Shown here piece after piece: positions 1 to 5,531 of a stretch of DNA of 6,058 bases. Position 1 is the first letter of the stretch. Each line of letters starts with the position of its first letter. Both the position numbers and the translations under genes were made by a program. The notes beneath the pieces were generated by a model that saw nothing but the letters and a program-made list of their open reading frames with translations, was not told where the DNA came from and searched no databases. The stretch spans positions 1-6,058 of the forward strand of contig JAGSPQ010000312.1 in the NCBI GenBank assembly GCA_018262385.1, given 5' to 3'. Source of the stretch: Myxococcaceae bacterium. GTDB taxonomy: Bacteria > Myxococcota > Myxococcia > Myxococcales > Myxococcaceae.

Positions 1-7
1 TGGTCAT

Positions 8-53
8 GGTCCCCCTCGGGAAAAACGTAACTATTTGGAAACGGAGGGGGACC
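8..53. repeat. 10-bp perfect inverted repeat downstream of ccsA
   Basis: GGTCCCCCTC at 8-17 is the exact reverse complement of GAGGGGGACC at 44-53, with a 26-base AT-richer loop between them. It lies about 75 bases past the ccsA stop codon. No T-run follows the stem on either strand, so it is not a textbook intrinsic terminator. On the minus strand the GAGGGGG arm ends 3 bases before an ATG at 7-5, so the arm could instead contain the ribosome binding site of a further minus-strand gene that starts at the window edge. Only two codons of that gene would be visible. Positions 54-127 show no other recognisable element. Confidence 0.45.
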
Positions 54-127
54 CTAGGGGCAGACTCGATGCGTCACAACTGTAATTTTTGTCGGACAAC
101 GCAATCAGAGGTAATCGGCCGGGTAAC

Positions 128-1912
128 TCAGGCTTTGGCCGGCTCGGGCTCGGGGGCCTTCGCCGGCGCGGGCCGCCAGAACTTCGGCGGCAGCAGCGCG
201 AAGCCGACCAGCACCAGCTGGGACACCATGAACCAGGCGAGCGCCCAGAACGCCTCGTCCATGAAGCCGTAGGCGTGCAGCCCGACCCCGAGCATGTTCA
301 CTCCGAACCAGGAGAAGCTGGTGATCACGTTGCCGAAGATCGCCATCGCCATGATCCCCCGCTCCTTCGCGTAGCCGCCCCAGCGGGCGTGGAGGATGAT
401 CGCGCACCACAGCACGATCAGCAGGGCGCCGTTCTCCTTCGGATCCCAGCCCCAGAACCGGCCCCAGGACTGGTCGGCCCAGATCCCGCCCAGCACGGTG
501 CCGATGAAGCTGAAGAACAGCGCGAAGCAGATGATCCCGTAGGTCATCGAGGCCAGCGCTTTGCTGGTGGCGGGGTCGAGCGCCTTGGCGAAGTGGCGCC
601 GCACCACCCAGACGATCGCGATCGCTCCGGCGAGGAAGGTGCCGCTGTAGCCGATGGTGATGGTCACCACGTGGGTGGCGAGCCAGAAGTTCGAGTCCAG
701 CACCGCCCGCATCATCTCCATCGTGTCGCCGTCGCTGGCCAGGTGGTGGGCGACGATCAGCGAGGCGAAGCCGGAAGCGGCGGCGACCACGGTGCCGTAG
801 CCGCGGCGGTACATCCGCTCGAGGATGATGCCGAGGATCACCGCCCCCCAGCCGACGAACACCGCCGACGAGTAGAGGTTGGTCACCGGCGGGCGGCCCT
901 GGAGGATCACCCGGGAGATCAGGCCGGCGGTGTGGACGACCGACCCCGCCACCAGCAGGGCGAAGGCGGTGGGCTGGAGGATCGTGGGCTTCCACACCCA
1001 CGACGCGAAGACGCAGATCAGCGCCAGCACGTAGATGATCATCCCGGCGTAGAAGGGCTGGGCGCGGTTGAACACCACCTCGGCGCTCACCTGCCCGGCG
1101 GCAGCGGGGCTCTGGGCCCTGGCGATCGCCGCCAGCTCGCTGACCGCGGTGTTGAAGTCGGCCGGGGCCTTGGCGGCGTGGGCCTGCGCCAGCCGGGACC
1201 AGACGAGCAGGCTCGGGTCGGGGGGGCCGGCGCCGGCGGCGGTGAGCGCCTCGCCGACGTTCAGCCAGGCCTCGGGGGGCTGCCCGGCGGCGGGGGGAAG
1301 GGGACGGAACACCGCCAGCTCGGTGAGCGCCGCCAGCCGCTGCTCGGCGCCCGGCGCGGCGCGGTTGGCGATCTCGGTCGCCAGCCCCGGGGTGCGGGCC
1401 AGCTGCACCGTGTTGCGCAGCCGGTGGTACTGGTAGAGGCGATCGAAGAGGTTCGCGATCGCCGACTGGAATCGGGTGCGCTGCTTGGGGTCGATCGAGC
1501 GGGCCAGCTCGGCCTGCTTCTCGATGTCGGCGATGTGCGGCTCGAGGGTTTTGAACGAATAGTAACGATCGGCGGTCTGCTGGATGTCGATGAAGCCGAG
1601 CACGTCGGGATCGTTGATCACGAAGATCGGATGGTCGTCGGCGACGTCGGGCGCGAACATCACGTCGAGCAGCCACTCGTCCGGGCCGACTGCCTTGCCC
1701 TGGTAGCGGAAGGTCTGCTGGCCGCGGATCACCAGCAGCGAGTTGCGGGCGATCGAGTCGATCGGCTTGACCCGGCCGCCCTCGAGGACGGGAAGCTGGC
1801 CGAAGCCTGCGACGTCGTAGCCGCGCAGCAGGCCGGCAGGCAGCGCGGCGTACAGACAGCCGGCGAGGGCGAGGACTCCCGCGACGCGGGGCGCGAGCTT
1901 GGCGACGTTCAT
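128..1912 (-). CDS. ccsA: Cytochrome c biogenesis protein CcsA/CcsB (System II, WWD heme-handling protein) with long N-terminal extension
   Basis: This 594-residue membrane protein is the heme-handling half of the System II cytochrome c synthetase. It receives heme with ResB and presents it for attachment to CXXCH sites outside the cytoplasmic membrane. The C-terminal half (about 290-575) has a series of hydrophobic helices. The tryptophan-rich WWD motif sits at 475-493 (GGIWADQSWGRFWGWDPKE). H414, H508 and H546 match, by spacing, the transmembrane and two external heme-ligand histidines known in CcsBA fusions. The N-terminal half has one helix (about 9-27), then roughly 260 soluble, presumably periplasmic residues starting with a PVLEGGRVKPIDSIARNSLL segment. 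Ordinary CcsA proteins are nearer 300 residues. The tail is rich in Pro, Ala, Lys and Glu. The ATG at 1912-1910 overlaps the resB stop (ATGA), so translation is probably coupled. The family call is secure. The role of the extension is unknown to me. Confidence 0.93.
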   Translation of the reverse strand: MNVAKLAPRVAGVLALAGCLYAALPAGLLRGYDVAGFGQLPVLEGGRVKPIDSIARNSLLVIRGQQTFRYQGKAVGPDEWLLDVMFAPDVADDHPIFVINDPDVLGFIDIQQTADRYYSFKTLEPHIADIEKQAELARSIDPKQRTRFQSAIANLFDRLYQYHRLRNTVQLARTPGLATEIANRAAPGAEQRLAALTELAVFRPLPPAAGQPPEAWLNVGEALTAAGAGPPDPSLLVWSRLAQAHAAKAPADFNTAVSELAAIARAQSPAAAGQVSAEVVFNRAQPFYAGMIIYVLALICVFASWVWKPTILQPTAFALLVAGSVVHTAGLISRVILQGRPPVTNLYSSAVFVGWGAVILGIILERMYRRGYGTVVAAASGFASLIVAHHLASDGDTMEMMRAVLDSNFWLATHVVTITIGYSGTFLAGAIAIVWVVRRHFAKALDPATSKALASMTYGIICFALFFSFIGTVLGGIWADQSWGRFWGWDPKENGALLIVLWCAIILHARWGGYAKERGIMAMAIFGNVITSFSWFGVNMLGVGLHAYGFMDEAFWALAWFMVSQLVLVGFALLPPKFWRPAPAKAPEPEPAKA

Positions 1913-3078
1913 GGCGAGCCCTCCACGGCCAGCGACCGTCCTTTCTGAGTTCGGCGCAGCGAGATGGCGAAGTGGATCAGCAGCCCGAGGCTGACCAGGG
2001 TGCAGGAGATGTACGGCAGCAGCCAGCCGGGGTTGTCGACCACCTGGAGCACCGAGAGGGTGTCTTCCTTGCCGAAGCTCGACTGGTAGAAGGCCTTCCC
2101 CCCGAAGCGCATCGGCTGGTTCATGTAGATGAGGACGTCGCGGTCTTCCTTTTTGTCCGGGGTGGAGAGGTGGACCAGGCTGGCGAAGTTCTTCGGGATC
2201 TGGGTGCCCGGGTAGACGTCGTGGCGGAAGTCCCGCAGGGTGACGTCGTAGGCGAGGTACTCGCGCCGCTGGCGCATCCCGAGGCTGTAGACGCGCCCCT
2301 GGTGGGTGAATTCCTGCGGCACCGACACCGCGTTCGACACCAGCCAGGTGCCGTAGCTCTTGCCGTCGGCGATCGGCTCGACGAACACCACGGTGCGGTT
2401 CATCTCGTCGTCCCGGGTGATCGCCGGGACCTCGGTCACCTTCACGTGGGGCCCTACCCCCATGTCCGCCATCGTGGGGGGCTCGGCAGGCGCGCGGTCG
2501 GCGAGGTCGGCGTTGCGGACGAAGTGCTTCACCTTGAGGCTCAAGGGAGTGCCGGGGATCGCCACGGTCGATCCTGCTTTGAGCAGCGCCTCGGGGACGC
2601 CGTAGACCTCGTCGTGCCCGGGGTCGGTGCCGTCGATCAGCGACAGCTCGAGCTCGCGGGGGCTCTCGACGTAGTTGACCGTCTGCCCCTCTTCGATCGT
2701 CATCTGGGTCTCGCGCTGGAAGGCGCCGGTGACGAACTCGCCGGCGATGAGCAGCACCAGCCCGGCGTGGGTGACCCACATCCCGCTCTTCTTCCAGCTG
2801 AGCTCCATCCGCTTGATCTGCGCGGCGACCAGGTTGACCACCAGCACCGCTCCGACCAGCGCGCCGCCGGGCATCAGCGGAATCGACTGCTCCCAGCCGG
2901 CCGGTTTCCACCAGACCCAGAAGCTGTGGATGTACACGGTGACCGCGCCGAGCGTGCCGAGCTGGACCTGGGCGAGGGTGCAGGCGAGGACCAGCACGAT
3001 CAGCACCGACAGGCTGGCGACGGTGAGCTTCAGCGAGGTGAGCACCGCCCAGATCCGGGTCGCGATTGGCTTAGTCAA
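1909..3078 (-). CDS. resB: Cytochrome c biogenesis protein ResB/Ccs1 (System II)
   Basis: This 389-residue protein is the ResB/Ccs1 partner of CcsA. It forms the complex that exports heme and ligates it to apocytochrome c on the outer face of the membrane. It has the family layout: helices at about 18-36, 70-88 and 103-118, a periplasmic domain of about 230 residues, and a final helix at about 353-373. H104 (WVTHAG, third helix) corresponds to the transmembrane heme-ligand histidine of CcsB, and H369 lies in the last helix. The periplasmic domain ends with the typical NQPMRFGGKAFYQSSF block (320-335). The start is TTG at 3078-3076, inside the end of the upstream gene (8-bp overlap). No ATG lies nearby, and the family-typical LTSLKLTV stretch begins at residue 13, which supports TTG. 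The next usable start, GTG at residue 12, would cut very close to the first helix. The 3' end overlaps ccsA by 4 bp. Confidence 0.93.
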   Translation of the reverse strand: MTKPIATRIWAVLTSLKLTVASLSVLIVLVLACTLAQVQLGTLGAVTVYIHSFWVWWKPAGWEQSIPLMPGGALVGAVLVVNLVAAQIKRMELSWKKSGMWVTHAGLVLLIAGEFVTGAFQRETQMTIEEGQTVNYVESPRELELSLIDGTDPGHDEVYGVPEALLKAGSTVAIPGTPLSLKVKHFVRNADLADRAPAEPPTMADMGVGPHVKVTEVPAITRDDEMNRTVVFVEPIADGKSYGTWLVSNAVSVPQEFTHQGRVYSLGMRQRREYLAYDVTLRDFRHDVYPGTQIPKNFASLVHLSTPDKKEDRDVLIYMNQPMRFGGKAFYQSSFGKEDTLSVLQVVDNPGWLLPYISCTLVSLGLLIHFAISLRRTQKGRSLAVEGSP

Positions 3079-3739
3079 AGTGGAGGCTCTCGAGCAGGTG
3101 GATGAAATCGGCGCGGGCCGTGCCGACCGGTTCGGCGTCGCCCGCCATCTTGATGAACCAGGTGTTGCCGTCGGTGAAGGCGAGCAGGCCGACGATCACC
3201 CGGGCCCTGGCTGGGATCTCGCCGGAGAAGTCGAACAGGGCCAGGGTGCCCGCCTTGCTCTCGACCCGCTGCCGGGCGAGGGCGAGCGCGCCGTCGTCGA
3301 ACTCCGGCAGGCCGACCTGCCCGCGCCAGCGATTGACGTTCGCCAGCTCACCGCCGCCCGCGCCGCGCAGGACGACCACCGTGACCTCGAACCGGGCGTC
3401 GCCCGGCCCCTTGATCGTCGCGAAGCGCATCCCGTCGTTCAGCTTCTCCGTCCAGCCCTGGGGCAGGGTCCACTTCAGCGGCACCTGGGGCACCACGTCG
3501 GGGGTGGTCATCGGCCCGCTGGGGGTGGGGACGGCTGGCCGGTCGCCCCCCGGCGCCCGGGGGAGCGGCGGCACGATCCCCGAGCCCGCCATCGGCGAGC
3601 CCTTCGGGACGCGGACGTGGGTCACCTCGTCGCGCTGGCAACCAGAGAAGAAGAGGACGGCGCCCGCAGCCACCAGCCAGGCGCCAGTCCGAGGGACCAG
3701 CACTCGGCGGATTTGGCGTTTGTTGGACACGAGTCGCAT
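3071..3739 (-). CDS. Predicted lipoprotein of unknown function, first gene of the cytochrome c biogenesis operon
   Basis: This 222-residue protein has a basic N-terminus (MRLVSNKRQIRR), a hydrophobic stretch (20-31) and a lipobox-like FFSGC with Cys34 as the likely lipidated residue. It should therefore be a membrane-anchored lipoprotein facing the periplasm. A low-complexity Pro/Gly linker (about 44-88) leads to a globular domain (about 89-222) beginning LKWTLPQGWTEK and ending IKMAGDAEPV..DFIHLLESLHF. The last part resembles lipid-anchored domains seen next to ccs genes in other bacteria, but I cannot name the family. Its stop overlaps the resB start, so it is co-transcribed and probably acts with the heme-ligation complex, for example in handling apocytochrome. 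That role is inferred from position only. The ATG at 3739-3737 has only a weak purine stretch upstream (AAGAA). A GTG three codons in is a possible alternative start. Confidence 0.8.
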   Translation of the reverse strand: MRLVSNKRQIRRVLVPRTGAWLVAAGAVLFFSGCQRDEVTHVRVPKGSPMAGSGIVPPLPRAPGGDRPAVPTPSGPMTTPDVVPQVPLKWTLPQGWTEKLNDGMRFATIKGPGDARFEVTVVVLRGAGGGELANVNRWRGQVGLPEFDDGALALARQRVESKAGTLALFDFSGEIPARARVIVGLLAFTDGNTWFIKMAGDAEPVGTARADFIHLLESLHFD

Positions 3740-3806
3740 TTCTTATCGACTGTGGGCCCGAACAGAAAGCACAGAATGAGTAGCTAGGCTTAAGTCGCTT
3801 CTGCCG

Positions 3807-3835
3807 ATAATAAGCACAACTTGCCTTTCGGTGAA
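3807..3835 (-). promoter_or_regulatory. Candidate sigma70-type promoter for the lipoprotein-resB-ccsA operon
   Basis: On the minus strand, TTCACC (3835-3830, four of six matches to TTGACA) is followed by exactly 17 bases and then TATTAT (3812-3807, five of six matches to TATAAT). Transcription would start near 3800, leaving an untranslated leader of about 60 bases before the ATG at 3739. It is the best promoter-like match I found in the intergenic region, but it rests on a by-eye consensus match. Confidence 0.35.
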
Positions 3836-3848
3836 CCGGTTTTCTGAT
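3821..3848 (+). promoter_or_regulatory. Weak candidate promoter for the NHL-omcS operon
   Basis: On the plus strand, TTGCCT (3821-3826) and TCTGAT (3843-3848) each match four of six consensus bases, with a 16-base spacer. It overlaps the -35 region of the candidate minus-strand promoter, so the two would compete for polymerase. A start near 3855 would give a leader of about 115 bases containing the hairpins described at 3889-3952. An alternative -10-like GATAAT at 3806-3811 has no convincing -35. Confidence 0.18.
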
Positions 3849-3888
3849 CGGTTTTGCAGCTGGGTGAGGAGCCCAAACGGCCTGGCGA

Positions 3889-3910
3889 GGGTGGGTGAAA
3901 TCACGCACCC
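3889..3910 (+). promoter_or_regulatory. Hairpin in the leader of the NHL-omcS operon, with an alternative long-range pairing
   Basis: GGGTGGGTG (3889-3897) can pair with CACGCACCC (3902-3910) around a 4-base AAAT loop, with one internal mismatch. The same 3' arm can instead pair over a longer distance: ATCACGCA (3900-3907) with TGCGGTGAT (3944-3952), with one bulged G. The two pairings exclude each other and end about 17 bases before the GTG start at 3969. This could be an operator or a leader switch. I recognise no known riboswitch core. Confidence 0.3.
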
Positions 3911-3968
3911 AACGCTCGTAACTCGGCGCCAACGTTTTGGATTTGCGGTGATCCGGTGACGGGGTGGG

Positions 3969-4916
3969 GTGGCTCGGAGGCTGCACAGCGGCCCGCCCGT
4001 GCTGATCCATGCGTACATCGTCTGCCTTGGCCTGCTGTCGGTGGCGCCGCCGCCGCCGGCGCCGATCGAGGTGACGTACGTGCACAGCCTGGCCTCGAGC
4101 TCGGGCGTGCTGCCGCTCACCGGGGTGAGCCTGAGCTACGAGCCGACCCACCAGGAGCTGTTCGTCAGTGGCAACGGCCTGGTCCGCGTCTTCAGCGAGA
4201 GCGGGATGCAGATCTACGAGTTCGGAGAGGACCCCGGGGTGGGGGGAATCCTCTCGGCGGTGCCGCTGCCGAACGGCGACCTGGTCGCGCTCTCGTTCAT
4301 CGAAGGGAAGATCTCGCTGCTGAAGGTCAACTTCCGCGGCGAGCCGGTGGGCAAGGTCGAGCTGCGGGGGATCCCGGAAGAGTTCGCGGGCTTCGTGCCG
4401 ACGGTGATCCGCTTCGGCCAGGGCCAGCTCTACCTGGCCGACACGACGCGGATGAAGGTGCTGGTGGTCGACCCCGACGGCGCGTTCGTCTCTTCCTACG
4501 ACCTGGCGGAGATCCTCGAGCTGGACCAGGAGCGCGCCAACACCGGCCTGCGCGGCTTCAACGTCGACTCGGAGGGAAACCTCCTCGTCACCATCCAGCC
4601 GCTGTTCCGGGCCTTCGTCATCGCTCCCGATCGGACGGTGCGCAGCTTCGGGATGAAGGGGAGCACCGCCGGCAAGTTCAACGTGGTCGGTGGGATTACC
4701 CGCGACCTGGCAGGAAACATCTACGTCGCCGACATCCTTCGCTCGGTGGTGATGGTGTTCGCCCCCGACCTCCGGTTCGTGCGCGAGTTCGGCTACCGCG
4801 GGCAGAGCCCGAACAGCCTCGCCGGACCCGACGAGCTCGCGGTCGGCAACGGCAAGCTTTACGTGGCGAACAATTCGAAGCGCGGGGTGAGTGTCTTCAA
4901 GGTCACTCAGAAGTAA
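3969..4916 (+). CDS. Secreted NHL-repeat / beta-propeller protein upstream of the OmcS homologue
   Basis: This 315-residue protein begins with a signal peptide: basic ARRLH, a hydrophobic segment (about 11-26) and probable cleavage after SVA, before a proline run. The rest is beta-propeller. I count about six blades, the clearest NHL-type ones being around 145-178, 233-275 (GKFNVVGGITRDLAGNIYVA) and 284-312 (LAGPDELAVGNGKLYVANNS). Such propellers usually bind proteins or ligands and have no catalytic residues. It is 75 bp upstream of omcS in the same direction, and an NHL-repeat gene is also the omcS neighbour in Geobacter sulfurreducens. A role in exporting or assembling the cytochrome is therefore plausible but inferred. 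An in-frame TGA at 3957-3959 limits the start. GTG 3969 is chosen over GTG 3999 because it supplies the charged signal-peptide n-region. Its ribosome binding site is poor. Confidence 0.85.
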   Translation: MARRLHSGPPVLIHAYIVCLGLLSVAPPPPAPIEVTYVHSLASSSGVLPLTGVSLSYEPTHQELFVSGNGLVRVFSESGMQIYEFGEDPGVGGILSAVPLPNGDLVALSFIEGKISLLKVNFRGEPVGKVELRGIPEEFAGFVPTVIRFGQGQLYLADTTRMKVLVVDPDGAFVSSYDLAEILELDQERANTGLRGFNVDSEGNLLVTIQPLFRAFVIAPDRTVRSFGMKGSTAGKFNVVGGITRDLAGNIYVADILRSVVMVFAPDLRFVREFGYRGQSPNSLAGPDELAVGNGKLYVANNSKRGVSVFKVTQK

Positions 4917-4987
4917 CGGAGGCAGCGATTGGCAAACACAACACAACAAAAGCGGAATCAACGACGGAATCAACGACGTAACGGAGG
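4913..4987 (+). repeat. Duplicated Shine-Dalgarno segment GTAACGGAGG flanking the spacer
   Basis: GTAACGGAGG occurs at 4913-4922, where it carries the stop codon of the NHL gene, and again at 4978-4987, where it provides the ribosome binding site of omcS. After the first copy a TTG at 4929 has good spacing from GGAGG and is in frame with omcS. A second, longer translation start would add 21 residues rich in Lys, Arg, Asn and Gln before the signal peptide. I regard that start as less likely. Confidence 0.6.
4953..4976 (+). repeat. 12-bp tandem repeat, two perfect copies
   Basis: CGGAATCAACGA is present twice head to tail (4953-4964 and 4965-4976), followed by a degenerate third start (CGTAACGG). 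It lies between the two GGAGG segments before omcS. Copy number changes would alter the spacing between the NHL stop and omcS by 12 bp without changing the frame of the alternative TTG start. Confidence 0.7.
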
Positions 4988-4989
4988 AG
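4983..4989 (+). promoter_or_regulatory. Strong ribosome binding site of omcS
   Basis: GGAGGAG ends two bases before the ATG at 4992, and its GGAGG core ends four bases before it. This fixes the start. The resulting 20-residue signal peptide ends in NAYA, and the mature protein begins FHSGG exactly as in OmcS. Confidence 0.7.
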
Positions 4990-4991
4990 CA

Positions 4992-5531
4992 ATGAAACTG
5001 ACCAGATATACGATTGCAGCACTCTCCGCGTTCGCGATCAACGCGTACGCGTTTCACTCGGGAGGCGTGGCCGAGTGTGAGGGTTGCCACACGATGCACA
5101 ACTCTTTCGAGAACAAGCCGATGGAGGCGGAGGCAGTGGGCCGCGCGATCGGCCCGGCGCTCGGCCTCGCGCAGTTCCAGGCCGGCCCGTACCTGCTGAA
5201 GGGCTCGGACCCCTCGTCCGCCTGTCTGAACTGTCACAACGCCAAGGACACGGCGCCGTCGAGCTATCACATCTCGACCGACTCCTCGATGCTGGCGCCC
5301 GGCGTCCCCCCGGTGGAGATGACGCCCGGTGGCGACTTCGCCTGGCTGAAGAAGACCTACGACATGACGGTCCGCGGCACCACCACTCCGGCCGGCAACG
5401 ACGGCGAGCGGCACGGCCACAACATCCATCGTCGCGATGGACTACGGCTACGAGGCGGACGCGGTGCAGTCGGTGGCGCCCGGCGGCACGGGGTACCCGG
5501 CGAACAAGCTGGCCTGCTCGAGCTGCCATGA
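4992..5531 (+). CDS. omcS: OmcS-like multiheme cytochrome c nanowire subunit, N-terminal part (frameshifted gene)
   Basis: OmcS is the outer-surface hexaheme cytochrome that stacks into conductive filaments for extracellular electron transfer in Geobacter. As read, this frame gives 179 residues. Residues 1-20 are a signal peptide (cleavage after NAYA) and the mature protein starts FHSGGVAECEGCH. Heme site 1 is CEGCH at 29-33 (bases 5076-5090) and site 2 is CLNCH at 78-82 (5223-5237). H36 (His16 of the mature protein) matches the OmcS residue that ligates a heme in the adjacent subunit. The blocks SSYHIST, EMTPGGDFAWLKKTY and GHNI also follow OmcS. Between hemes 1 and 2 there seem to be several extra residues (around 44-58) compared with OmcS as I remember it. 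After I145 (base 5426) the reading frame is wrong: 34 unrelated residues follow before TGA 5529-5531. The gene follows the NHL gene in the same direction. Confidence 0.9.
   Translation: MKLTRYTIAALSAFAINAYAFHSGGVAECEGCHTMHNSFENKPMEAEAVGRAIGPALGLAQFQAGPYLLKGSDPSSACLNCHNAKDTAPSSYHISTDSSMLAPGVPPVEMTPGGDFAWLKKTYDMTVRGTTTPAGNDGERHGHNIHRRDGLRLRGGRGAVGGARRHGVPGEQAGLLELP
5423..5430 (+). other. Frameshift site: tandem duplication CATC-CATC inside omcS
   Basis: The bases AA-CATC-CATC-GTCGCG replace the AA-CATC-GTCGCG expected from OmcS (GHNIVA). Removing one CATC joins the two frames perfectly and gives GHNIVAMDYGYEAD, which matches the OmcS family. The lesion is therefore a 4-bp tandem duplication, which shifts the frame by one. 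The sequence is not a homopolymer, so the commonest kind of sequencing indel error does not explain it directly. Confidence 0.85.

Noticed and set aside
6..272. Small plus-strand gene at the left edge
   Set aside because: It lacks a ribosome binding site and a recognisable domain, and most of it is antisense to the ccsA 3' end.
89..1948. Long plus-strand open frame of about 619 codons opposite ccsA
   Set aside because: Its composition is the Arg/Gly/His/Asp-rich kind expected from an antisense frame of GC-rich DNA, and it shows no domain. The minus strand encodes an unmistakable CcsA.
3898..3960. GEMM (cyclic dinucleotide) riboswitch, because ATCACGCA resembles its 5' end and these riboswitches precede Geobacter cytochrome genes
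   Set aside because: The conserved GGGCAAACC and GACGCAAAGC core segments are not present.
4929..4991. TTG at 4929 as the main start of omcS
   Set aside because: It would put 21 hydrophilic basic residues before a complete signal peptide. ATG 4992 has the better ribosome binding site and matches OmcS.
3348..5429. Long minus-strand open frame of about 693 codons across the intergenic region and NHL/omcS genes
   Set aside because: It runs antisense to two recognisable proteins and through the promoter region, with low-complexity sequence and no domain.
5423..5433. Programmed +1 ribosomal frameshift in omcS
   Set aside because: There is no slow stop codon, slippery CCC run or other known +1 signal. 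An exact tetranucleotide duplication explains the shift more simply.
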